Assembly: GCA_031551485.1 (NCBI GenBank)
Contig: JAVBNO010000088.1
Span: forward strand, 1-6,352
Source: JAVBNO01 sp031551485
Lineage (GTDB): Bacteria; Bacillota; Clostridia; Oscillospirales; Ruminococcaceae
Direction of reading: 5' to 3'
DNA length: 6,352 bases
Part shown: positions 1 to 6,215 of the stretch, piece by piece
How positions within the stretch are numbered: the stretch's first letter is position 1
Layout of the letters: every line of letters starts with the position of its first letter
Made by a program: the position numbers and the translations under genes
Notes under the pieces: generated by a model
Databases searched by the model: none
Told to the model about the DNA's origin: nothing
The model's input: the letters and a program-made list of their open reading frames with translations, nothing else

Positions 1-706
1 GAAACCATGTGGTTTCCCCGAAGAATGTTTTTGCATACTTTTTGCGCCAAAAAGTATGGGCCGGTCGCGGCCCGAGCGACAAGCTATATCCCTGCCGGAG
101 CGGCTGTGCGTTTACTCAACTTTGATTCAATATTGGTACTAGCCTTTTTCACCGTCTGCACCCCAAAACAGGCCCAAAACCATCCTCCCCATAGCCCTGC
201 GCGTTTCCCGTGCACCTATGCCCTCGCCCTAAGGATGGGGCGTGGGGGAAACCATGTGGTTTCCCCGAAGAATGTTTTTGCATACTTTTTGCGCCAAAAA
301 GTATGGGCCGGTCGCGGCCCGAGCGACAAGCCATATCCTTGCCGGAGCGGCTGTACGGCTGCTCCAATTTTGTATTTATATCGATATCAGCTTTTTTTCA
401 CGCCCTGCACCCCAATACAGACCCAAAATCATCCTCCCCATAGCCCACGCGTTTCCTGCGCACCCATGCCCCCGCCCTAAGGATGGGGGGTGGGGAAACC
501 ATGTGGTTTCCCCGAAAAATGTTTTTGCATACTTTTTGCGCCAAAAAGTATGAGCCGGTCGCGGCCCGAGCGACAGACTGCATCCTTGCCGGAGGGCTGC
601 ACGTCTACCCCAATTCTATATTTATATCGACATATCGGCACCAGCCTTTTTTCTTCTTTACCGCAAAAGCACCGCTGAACCTGTGCTTTCCGCAGGGTCT
701 TCCTGG
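1..706 (+). repeat. Array 1: 247-bp structured tandem repeat, about 2.8 units
   Basis: Direct tandem repeat with an exact period of 247 bp: the landmark GAAACCATGTGG starts at 1, 248 and 495. The left end lies outside the window. Each unit contains, in order: an inverted repeat with arms GGGGAAACCA/TGGTTTCCCC (full at 245-266 and 492-513); a second perfect one with arms CATACTTTTT/AAAAAGTATG around GCGCC (34-58, 281-305, 528-552); a GTCGC/GCGAC stem with loop GGCCCGA (64-80 in unit 1); a GCCGGAGCGGCTG-like block; a variable AT-rich stretch; and a C-rich block ending in GGATGGGG. Unit 3 lacks the C-rich block and ends in a boundary module (about 645-706) also found at the end of array 2. Because 247 is not a multiple of three, successive units read in different frames, so the long open frames here (for example 7-480) are not credible genes. 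Function unknown; it could be a structured RNA, a protein-binding array or a non-autonomous mobile element. Confidence 0.93.
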
Positions 707-710
707 TATG

Positions 711-756
711 TTGCACCTTTTTTTTGCGTATATATCGATAGACAAGTATATATAAA
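711..756 (+). promoter_or_regulatory. AT-rich leader and possible promoter of the phosphate transporter
   Basis: The 64 bp between the end of array 1 and the transporter start are strongly AT-rich and hold TTGCAC (711-716), an 8-10 base T tract and several TATATA-like boxes. One formal pair is TTGCGT (724-729), 17 bp, TATATA (747-752), but it would start transcription almost on top of the ribosome binding site, so the true promoter is uncertain. The 10-mer TATATCGATA at 731-740 also occurs in array unit 2 at 377-386, and a one-base variant (TATATCGACA) occurs in unit 3 at 623-632. The leader may therefore have been built partly from repeat sequence. Confidence 0.3.
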
Positions 757-762
757 AAGGGG
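757..762 (+). promoter_or_regulatory. Ribosome binding site that favours a TTG start
   Basis: AAGGGG at 757-762 is the only Shine-Dalgarno-like stretch before the transporter. It lies 8 nt before TTG at 771, 14 nt before ATG at 777, and overlaps GTG at 762. Spacing therefore favours TTG 771, with ATG 777 as the alternative. Confidence 0.5.
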
Positions 763-770
763 TGTTCCGG

Positions 771-1742
771 TTGGAAATGGCGACAATTTTATGTGTAACG
801 CTGGTGGTTATCGTCAACGGTTGGACCGACGCCCCCAATGCCATTACGGCGGTAGTGTCTTCCGGCGCTATGCCTTATCCCCGGGCGGTGGCCCTGGCGG
901 CGGTATTCAATTTGCTGGGTGTCATGTTGGCCGCCGCTTTTTTCCCCGGTGTCGCCCAAACAATGCTGGCCCTCTCCCACTTTCCCGGTGCGGCGGCACA
1001 GGCGGTGGGCGCGGCTATTTGCATTGTGCTGTTGATAGTGGCGGCCTGGGGTACCTTGGCCTGGCGCTTTGGCATTCCCACCAGCGAAAGCCACGCCCTG
1101 CTGGCCGGGGTGGCCGGGGCAGCCCTGGCCCTGCAAACTGGGGCGGCCGCCCCATGGGATGTTACCTTGTGGACCAAAGTGGGGGTGGGGTTGGCCGGGT
1201 CGCTGTTTTTAGGGTGGGGGCTGGCCAAAGGCATTTCCCTTTTGCTCAAAGGTATTCTGCGCCGACTGCCTCCTTCCATGTTGACAGCAGGGCAAAGCGC
1301 CACGGCGGCAGGCCTTGCCTTGTTGCATGGAGCGCAGGACGGCCAAAAGTTTATGGCAATGCTGTTGGCGACCGGTGGAACGATGGAGGCGGTCCTTTTG
1401 CCCGGCCCCCGGTGGCTGCCGGCGGCGTTTTTGTGCGGGGCGGCCATGACATTGGGCACATCGCTGGGAGGCAAACGCATCATTGACAATGTGGGAGGAA
1501 GGCTGGCTCCCGTCAATTTGGCCGAGGGCATTTGCGGTGATATGGGGGCGGTGGGGGCTTTGGGGATCCTGACAATATTGGGTTTGCCGGTAAGCACCAG
1601 CCACTTGCGGGTGGCGGCGTTGGCGGGCAGCGCGCCCAAAGTGGACAAAGGCGCCCTGGGCGAGATGCTATGGGCGTGGGGGCTCACCCTCCCGGTCTGC
1701 TTTGGGGTGGCCTACCTGGCCGTGCGTTTGCTGGTCGCATAA
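771..1742 (+). CDS. Inorganic phosphate transporter, PiT family
   Basis: Integral membrane carrier of the PiT (PF01384) family, expected to bring inorganic phosphate, or a metal-phosphate complex, into the cell with a cation. From TTG 771 it is 323 residues, normal for the short bacterial members. The family's inverted two-fold repeat is visible: NGWTDAPNAI (16-25) and HGAQDGQKFM (about 186-195) are the two signature loops, and PTSESH (103-108) and PVSTSH (273-278) are the paired re-entrant motifs. Between them lie long hydrophobic runs rich in Ala, Leu, Val and Gly, consistent with about eight to ten membrane segments. No DUF47/PhoU-like partner, which often accompanies PiT genes, lies next to it. 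The gene stands alone between two repeat arrays with no neighbour within 700 bp on either side. Start choice (GTG 762, TTG 771, ATG 777) rests only on ribosome-binding-site spacing. The last 13 codons are present again, inverted, at 6177-6215. The transported ion cannot be told from sequence. Confidence 0.9.
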   Translation: MEMATILCVTLVVIVNGWTDAPNAITAVVSSGAMPYPRAVALAAVFNLLGVMLAAAFFPGVAQTMLALSHFPGAAAQAVGAAICIVLLIVAAWGTLAWRFGIPTSESHALLAGVAGAALALQTGAAAPWDVTLWTKVGVGLAGSLFLGWGLAKGISLLLKGILRRLPPSMLTAGQSATAAGLALLHGAQDGQKFMAMLLATGGTMEAVLLPGPRWLPAAFLCGAAMTLGTSLGGKRIIDNVGGRLAPVNLAEGICGDMGAVGALGILTILGLPVSTSHLRVAALAGSAPKVDKGALGEMLWAWGLTLPVCFGVAYLAVRLLVA

Positions 1743-1819
1743 GGGCCGTAGGTTTAAGAAAAGTTATATACGGAACGAAATATACAAAAAGTAAAGACAC
1801 AATTCCTCAACTTAACAGG
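1704..1819 (+). repeat. Transporter tail plus downstream DNA, repeated inverted at 6101-6215
   Basis: The final 39 nt of the transporter gene and the next 77 nt of non-coding DNA align to the reverse complement of 6101-6215 with a single one-base gap. By hand alignment roughly 33 of 39 coding and 54 of 76 non-coding positions match. Landmarks shared outside the gene are AAGAAAAGTTATA and AATATACAAA. The rest of the gap up to array 2 (1820-1896) has no counterpart, no credible gene and no convincing terminator. Confidence 0.8.
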
Positions 1820-1896
1820 CATAGTCCTTATTTACGAACCATACTTAAACGATGTTTGGACACTTATGATCTGGCAGATGCCCAAGATAAATGGCC

Positions 1897-2430
1897 CTTT
1901 TTCCCCCTCACCATCTGCACCCTCAGCTCAGACCCAAAACGATTCTCCCCATAGCCCAAATGTTTCCTGCGCACTTATGCCCTCGCCATAAGGATGGGGG
2001 TAGGGGAAACCATGTGGTTTCCCCTAAAAAATGTTTTTGCATACTTTTTGCGCCAAAAAGTATGGGCCGGTCGCGGCCTGAGCGACAGGCAACATCCCTG
2101 CCAGAGCGGCTGCATGTCTGCCGTATTTTGATTTGATATCAGCACCCGTACTTTTTGCGTCAAAAGAGTTAGGCCGGTCGCGGCCTGAGCGACAGACTGC
2201 ATCCTTGCCGGAGCGACTGGACACCTGCTGTATTTTGATTTGATATCAGCACCCGTACTTTTTGCGTCAAAAGAGTTAGGCCGGTCGCGGCCCAAGCGAC
2301 ATGCCATATCCTTGCCGGAGCGACTGTACATCTGCCCCACCCTGCTTTAATCTCGGTATCAATCTCGGCCTTTTTCCTCTTTATCACAAAAACACCACTG
2401 TACCCCGCATATAGCACAGGGCTTTCTAAG
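1897..2430 (+). repeat. Array 2: same repeat family, downstream of the transporter
   Basis: It begins around CACCATCTGCACC and continues through the C-rich block (ACCCAAAACG... GGATGGGG) into a full unit: first inverted repeat at 2003-2024, second at 2040-2064, and a GTCGC/GCGAC stem after it. Both inverted repeats match array 1 exactly. From 2041 it switches to a 107-bp tandem (separate entry). It ends in a module at about 2369-2430 that matches the end of array 1, including CTTTTTYCTCTTTA-like, CACCRCTG and CAGGG landmarks. Orientation is the same as array 1. Open frames here are shared among several frames and both strands and are not believable proteins. Confidence 0.88.
2041..2354 (+). 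repeat. 107-bp tandem repeat inside array 2, about 2.9 copies
   Basis: Period 107 bp: ACTTTTTGCG begins at 2043, 2150 and 2257. Bases 2123-2185 and 2230-2292 are identical over 63 bp. Each copy keeps the GGCCGGTCGCGGCC block and the CCTTGCCGGAGCGACTG-like block. In copies 2 and 3 the perfect second inverted repeat of the first copy is degraded in the same way (its right arm reads AAAAGAGTTAG instead of AAAAAGTATG). Copies 2 and 3 are therefore closest relatives and arose by duplication of an already degraded module. Confidence 0.9.
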
Positions 2431-2432
2431 AC

Positions 2433-2474
2433 AAAAGCGCGCTGCCAAAATCAGGCCGCGCGCTTTTATTTTTG
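2433..2474 (+). terminator. Intrinsic terminator between array 2 and the DUF1015 gene
   Basis: Arms AAAAGCGCGC (2433-2442) and GCGCGCTTTT (2458-2467) form a 10-bp stem, extended by an inner GCC/GGC pairing after one mismatch, with loop AAAATCA. A T-rich tract TTTTATTTTTG follows. No gene ends close upstream on the plus strand, so it either ends a transcript crossing array 2 or insulates the promoter just after it. The A-run on the left arm gives weak potential on the minus strand too. Confidence 0.85.
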
Positions 2475-2475
2475 C

Positions 2476-2505
2476 TGGACAAAAGTCGATAGAGTAAGCT
2501 ATAAT
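2476..2505 (+). promoter_or_regulatory. Sigma-A-type promoter of the DUF1015-aminotransferase operon
   Basis: TGGACA (2476-2481; five of six match TTGACA), an 18-bp spacer, then a perfect TATAAT (2500-2505). Transcription would start near 2512, about 28 nt before the ATG. It sits immediately after the terminator, a compact gene-boundary arrangement. Confidence 0.8.
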
Positions 2506-2539
2506 ACCCCTAAAAGCGAAGAGAGGAACAGGTGTCGCC

Positions 2540-3814
2540 ATGGCCGAGATAAAAGCATTTCGAGGGTTGCGGTTTGCCCCCAAAGCGGGCACCATCGACA
2601 GCCTTTGCTGCCCCCCTTATGACATTATTAGTGAAGAGGAGCGGCAGGCCTTTTTGGCGGCCAACCCTTACAATATCATCCGTTTGGAGTTGCCCAAAGA
2701 AGGGGACGACCCCTATGCCAAAGCCGCCGAGGTATACCAAAGCTGGCGCAAGGATGCCGCGCTGGCCCAGGACGAAAACGAAAGCCTTTATATTTATGAA
2801 GAGCAGTTTACTGTGGGGGGCGTCGCTAAATCCTTTAAGGGCTTTTTTTGCGCCGTTAAGCTTGAGGAATTTGCAAAGGGCATTGTGCTGCCCCACGAAG
2901 AGACCCTTTCCAAAGCCAAGGAAGACCGCCTGAACTTGATGAAAGCCTGCGGCTGCAATTTCTCCCCTATCTATTCTCTTTATTTCGACAAGGAAAAAAC
3001 GGTGGAAGCGGTGCTGGAACAAGAATCCCGCCGCAACCCCGATGTAGATTTTGTCGCCGCCGACGGTGTTCGCCAGCGCCTTTGGGCCGTTACAGATGCC
3101 GCCAGCATCCAAACCATTGTGGGTGCCTTTGGCGACAAAAAGCTGTATATTGCCGACGGTCACCACCGCGACGAAACTGCCCTTAACTACCGCAATTTTT
3201 TGCGCGCATCGGGTGTAAACGCCCCCGAGGCTGACTATGTGATGATGGCGCTGGTGGAAATGGAACACCCCGGCCTGGTCATCTTCCCCACCCACCGGGT
3301 TGTCCGTTCGCTGGAACAATTTGACCCGGCCGCTGTTCTGGCCGGCTGCCGCCCCTATTTTAATATAGAGGAAATTGCCCCCAACCCGGATGCAATGGAA
3401 GCTTTGCTGAAAGAAAAATATGCGACAGGCCAAAAAAGTTTTGTTTTTATCCATGGGTCAAACGCCTGTCTGATGACCCTGAAAGACCCCGCCGAAATGG
3501 AACGAATTTTGCCCGGCTGCTCTCCTGCTTACCAACAGCTGGATGTGAATATTCTGCACAAGCTGGTGCTGGAGCGAATTTTGGGCATTGATAAAGCCAA
3601 CATGGCCAACCAAAAGAACCTCTACTACACCCGTGACCTGGCAGAAGCCGCCAAAGCCGCCGCCTCGCCCCAGGCCAATTGCGCCTTTCTTCTGAACCCC
3701 ACCCGGGTGGAGGAGCTGGCCGAAGTGGCCGCCGCGGGCGAAAAAATGCCCCAAAAATCCACCTATTTTTACCCCAAGCTGATCACCGGGCTGGTGATGG
3801 CGCGCCTGCAATAA
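2540..3814 (+). CDS. DUF1015 family protein (COG4198), function unknown
   Basis: A 424-residue protein recognised as DUF1015 by its N-terminal LCCPPYDIISEEER and NPYNIIRLELPK motifs (about residues 22-55) and the central ADGHHR motif (205-210), followed by TALNYR. There is no signal peptide or membrane segment, so it is cytoplasmic. Length is typical of the family. No reaction is established; genes of this family are often found beside serine biosynthesis genes in clostridia, and here the next gene is an aminotransferase, so a role in amino-acid metabolism is a context inference only. Residue 211 is Asp where I recall Tyr as usual in this motif (DGHHRYET). The ATG follows GAGAGGA (2521-2527) at 12 nt, and a second purine stretch, AGG (2530-2532), is closer. 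It has its own strong promoter, and the next gene follows after 40 nt with no terminator, supporting co-transcription. Confidence 0.9.
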   Translation: MAEIKAFRGLRFAPKAGTIDSLCCPPYDIISEEERQAFLAANPYNIIRLELPKEGDDPYAKAAEVYQSWRKDAALAQDENESLYIYEEQFTVGGVAKSFKGFFCAVKLEEFAKGIVLPHEETLSKAKEDRLNLMKACGCNFSPIYSLYFDKEKTVEAVLEQESRRNPDVDFVAADGVRQRLWAVTDAASIQTIVGAFGDKKLYIADGHHRDETALNYRNFLRASGVNAPEADYVMMALVEMEHPGLVIFPTHRVVRSLEQFDPAAVLAGCRPYFNIEEIAPNPDAMEALLKEKYATGQKSFVFIHGSNACLMTLKDPAEMERILPGCSPAYQQLDVNILHKLVLERILGIDKANMANQKNLYYTRDLAEAAKAAASPQANCAFLLNPTRVEELAEVAAAGEKMPQKSTYFYPKLITGLVMARLQ

Positions 3815-3842
3815 AAAAGCCAAACGGCATTTGACCAAAACG

Positions 3843-3847
3843 GGAGG
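3843..3847 (+). promoter_or_regulatory. Ribosome binding site fixing the aminotransferase start
   Basis: GGAGG lies 7 nt before ATG 3855. The in-frame TTG at 3831 lies upstream of it and has no such site, so the eight extra codons from 3831 are not translated. Confidence 0.85.
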
Positions 3848-3854
3848 ATCACCT

Positions 3855-5024
3855 ATGAACCCCACATTTGCCTCGAAAATGGATATTTTGTCTGCATCAA
3901 TTTTTGTGCAGCTGGAGGAAAAAATTCAGGCGGCGCGGACAGCCGGACGGGAAATTTACAATATGAGCGTGGGTACCCCCGACCTACCCCCCGCTCCCCA
4001 TATTGTCAAAGCGCTGGCCGAAGCGGCCGCCGATCCCGCCAACTATAAATATGCCCTGACCGACAAACCGGAGCTGACCGCCGCGGTGCAGCGGTGGTAC
4101 AAACGCCGGTACGATGTGACCCTTGTCCCCGAGGAGATTTGCGCCCTGGTGGGTTCCCAGGACGGCCTGGCCCACCTGCCCCTTGTGGTGCTGAACCCCG
4201 GGGATATGGCCCTGGTGCCTAACCCGGGTTACCCCATTTTCCACAACGGCATCGAAATTGCCAGCGGCAAACGGTATGAAATGCCTCTTTTGGAGGCGAC
4301 AGGGTTTTTGCCCGATTTGGAGGCAATTCCCAGCCAGGTGGCTTACGCCGCCAAGCTGATGATTTTGTCTTACCCCATGAATCCCCTGTGCAAACTGGCG
4401 CCCCCCGAATTTTTCGAAAAGGCTGTTTGGTTTGCGAAAAAATATGATATTGTTATTTTGCACGACAACGCGTACAGCGAGCTGTATTATGACGGCCGCC
4501 GCTGCGGCAGCTTTTTGGCAACCAAAGGGGCCATGGATGTGGGTATTGAATTTAACTCCCTTTCCAAATCCCACAATATGACCGGCGCCCGCATCTCGTT
4601 TGCCCTGGGCAACCAAAAGATTATCGGTGCGTTGCGGGCCTTCAAGTCCAACGTCGACTACGGCATTTTTCACCCCATTCAATATGCCGCCATCGCCGCG
4701 CTGGACGGCCCCCAAACCTGTGTGGAGCAGCTGCGGCAAAGCTACCAAAGCCGGCGGGATACCCTGGTGCGCAGCTTTGGGGAAGCGGGCTGGGCGGTAA
4801 CGCCTCCCGAGGCGACCATGTTTGCCTGGACAAAACTGCCCGAAAGCGCCGGGAATGATTCCATGGCCTTTTGCCTGCGCCTGATTGAAGAAGCGGGGGT
4901 GACGGTGGTGCCCGGCATCAGCTTTGGCAGCCTTGGTGAAGGCTATGTGCGCATTGCGCTGGTGCAAGACGAAGAAAGAATCCAAAAGGCCGCGGCCAAT
5001 ATCGGCCATATGCTGCAAAAATAA
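3855..5024 (+). CDS. Class I/II PLP-dependent aminotransferase, LL-diaminopimelate aminotransferase-like
   Basis: A 389-residue cytoplasmic fold-type I transaminase that moves an amino group between an amino acid and a 2-oxo acid with pyridoxal phosphate. Landmarks of the family are in place: MSVGTPDLP near the N-terminus, Asn176 in YPMNP, Asp204 and Tyr207 in HDNAYSEL (pyridine nitrogen and O3' contacts), the Schiff-base Lys238 in SLSKSHNMTGAR with phosphate-binding Arg246, and Arg366 in YVRIAL for the substrate carboxylate. Overall style (SLSKxxNMTG, AHLPLVVLNPGD) is nearest to the LL-diaminopimelate/aspartate/alanine aminotransferase group. Substrate cannot be assigned: the usual NPTG after the conserved Asn is replaced by NPLC. 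It follows the DUF1015 gene by 40 nt with a strong ribosome binding site and is probably its operon partner. A 6-bp hairpin after the stop (5031-5050) lacks a T tract. Confidence 0.9.
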   Translation: MNPTFASKMDILSASIFVQLEEKIQAARTAGREIYNMSVGTPDLPPAPHIVKALAEAAADPANYKYALTDKPELTAAVQRWYKRRYDVTLVPEEICALVGSQDGLAHLPLVVLNPGDMALVPNPGYPIFHNGIEIASGKRYEMPLLEATGFLPDLEAIPSQVAYAAKLMILSYPMNPLCKLAPPEFFEKAVWFAKKYDIVILHDNAYSELYYDGRRCGSFLATKGAMDVGIEFNSLSKSHNMTGARISFALGNQKIIGALRAFKSNVDYGIFHPIQYAAIAALDGPQTCVEQLRQSYQSRRDTLVRSFGEAGWAVTPPEATMFAWTKLPESAGNDSMAFCLRLIEEAGVTVVPGISFGSLGEGYVRIALVQDEERIQKAAANIGHMLQK

Positions 5025-5126
5025 TAGCTGCCCGTTGGGGCTGAAACGGGAATAAATGCAGGTGGACGGGAACACTAGTATAAAGAGAAAAACAGAAAGA
5101 AAACCACAACCGAGCGGAGGCGCTTC

Positions 5127-6026
5127 ATGAAATTATCCCGTAACCTGCGCCGCGTGGCTCTTGTGGGGCTGTGCCTGCTGCTGGCCGCCTGTGCCCCCCG
5201 CAACCCATCCCCCACCAATACCCCCAGCTTTGTGGACAAACCTGGGACGCCCGGCGAGGTGCATCTGTCCACCGGCCAAAGCCGCCCCGACGCCGTCGTC
5301 CGCCCATCGGACGGCCAGGCCGAGCCCCCCACCCAGCCGGAGGAGAGCAAGCTGCTGGCCCTGACTTTTGACGACGGGCCGGGCAAGTTGACGGACGATA
5401 TCCTAGACGAACTGCAAAAGCGCAATGCCAAAGCGACATTTTTTCTGGTGGGCAACCGAATCAACGACACCAATTTAGCCGTTGTCCGGCGGATGGCGGA
5501 AGAGGGCCATTGTGTCGCCAGCCATTCCTACAGCCACCCCCGGCTGTATCAGCTGGACGACGCCCACATACAGGCGGATATAGACAGTGCAGATTCCGCC
5601 ATCGCCCAGGCCGTGGGCGCCCCCCCTGCCCTGCTGCGCCCGCCCTATGGCTATTACACCCAGCGGGTGCTCGCGGATGTGGATAAACCTTTTATCGTGT
5701 GGAGCATCGACCCCAAGGACTGGCGGGACCAAAACGCCGATGTGGTGTATGACCGCATTATGGCCAAAGCAAAAGACGGTGATATCATCCTTTTGCACGA
5801 GCTTTATCAAACGTCGGAACAGGCTGCCCTGCGTTGCATTGACGATTTGCAGGCCCAGGGGTATGAATTTGTGACAGTGCCCGAATTGTTCCGCCGCAAA
5901 GGCATTGCCCTCAAACCCGGCCGCGCCTATGCCTGTACCTATGACAGTGAATTTGCCGAACGAATTATTTTTGATAAAGATGACCCCTTCTATGACCCAA
6001 ATGCCCGTGAACCACAAGATGAATAA
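5127..6026 (+). CDS. Lipoprotein polysaccharide deacetylase (NodB/CE4 domain)
   Basis: A 299-residue exported, lipid-anchored de-N-acetylase, likely acting on peptidoglycan N-acetylglucosamine or another N-acetylated surface polymer. Residues 1-22 are a lipoprotein signal: basic MKLSRNLRR, a hydrophobic core, and the lipobox LAAC with Cys22 as lipidation site. A Pro/Ser/Thr-rich linker (about 23-73) follows. The NodB domain carries all motifs: TFDDGP (Asp82 general base, Asp83 metal ligand), HSYSHP (His133 and His137 metal ligands), RPPYG (171-175), DPKDW (195-199) and LLHE (His224). It should be active. Motif 5 has Glu225 rather than the commoner Asp. A short acidic tail (about 250-299) follows the domain. 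GGAGG at 5116-5120 lies 6 nt before the ATG. The gap of 102 nt to the aminotransferase has a TATAAA at 5079-5084 without a good -35 box, so read-through or its own weak promoter are both possible. It ends at a strong terminator. Confidence 0.93.
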   Translation: MKLSRNLRRVALVGLCLLLAACAPRNPSPTNTPSFVDKPGTPGEVHLSTGQSRPDAVVRPSDGQAEPPTQPEESKLLALTFDDGPGKLTDDILDELQKRNAKATFFLVGNRINDTNLAVVRRMAEEGHCVASHSYSHPRLYQLDDAHIQADIDSADSAIAQAVGAPPALLRPPYGYYTQRVLADVDKPFIVWSIDPKDWRDQNADVVYDRIMAKAKDGDIILLHELYQTSEQAALRCIDDLQAQGYEFVTVPELFRRKGIALKPGRAYACTYDSEFAERIIFDKDDPFYDPNAREPQDE

Positions 6027-6040
6027 TCGAAAACAACAGG

Positions 6041-6069
6041 CCACCCGCTTCATAAGCGGGTGGATTTTC
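6041..6069 (+). terminator. Intrinsic terminator of the deacetylase gene
   Basis: A perfect 10-bp stem, CCACCCGCTT (6041-6050) with AAGCGGGTGG (6054-6063), three-base loop CAT, then ATTTTC. It lies 15 nt after the stop codon. The T tract is short, but the stem is GC-rich and well placed. Confidence 0.85.
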
Positions 6070-6176
6070 ATGAACGGGCACGACCTTTGTTTAAAAGCCA
6101 CCAGGTAAGTCGACGAATCGTTATTTTACCATTTGTATATTTTTTAACACTTATAACTTTTCTTGAGCTTATGGCA

Positions 6177-6215
6177 TTATAGAACCAGCAGGCGCACGGC
6201 CAGATAGGCCACCCC
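6177..6215 (-). pseudogene. Remnant of a second PiT phosphate transporter: last 12 codons plus stop
   Basis: Read on the minus strand, 6215 to 6177 encodes GVAYLAVRLLVL and a TAA stop, against GVAYLAVRLLVA and TAA at the end of the intact transporter. Of six base differences, four are synonymous (TAC/TAT, CGT/CGC, TTG/CTG, GTC/GTT); the other two change the last residue from Ala to Leu. This suggests the copy diverged while still part of a working gene. Similarity continues downstream of the stop to 6101 (about 71% by hand). Upstream of residue G the sequence switches to array 3, so the remaining ~310 codons are missing at this site. Confidence 0.75.

Noticed and set aside
180..238. Long-range CCATCC/GGATGG stem enclosing the C-rich block of the repeat
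   Set aside because: Present in unit 1, weaker in unit 2, and the left arm is lost in array 2, so the pairing is not conserved.
1..706. CRISPR array
   Set aside because: Units are 247 bp and homologous along their length; there are no short identical repeats separated by unique spacers of constant size, and no cas gene.
1891..2136. Small protein genes between the transporter and the DUF1015 gene
   Set aside because: They fall in the repeat array, have no ribosome binding site, and similar frames open on both strands.
1..2430. Insertion sequence or composite transposon around the transporter
   Set aside because: No transposase or recombinase coding sequence, no terminal inverted repeats of the whole segment and no clear target-site duplication; the flanks are direct, not inverted, copies.
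2510..3454. Long minus-strand open frame opposite the DUF1015 gene (also 875-1687 and 3984-5075 minus)
   Set aside because: They are antisense shadows of well-recognised plus-strand proteins and show no family motifs of their own.
3816..3832. GCCAAACGGC mini-hairpin between the DUF1015 and aminotransferase genes as a terminator
   Set aside because: Three base pairs only and no T tract; the spacing and ribosome binding site favour read-through.
5031..5050. Hairpin CCCGTT/AACGGG after the aminotransferase as a terminator
   Set aside because: Only six base pairs with an eight-base loop, and AATAAATGC follows rather than a T tract.
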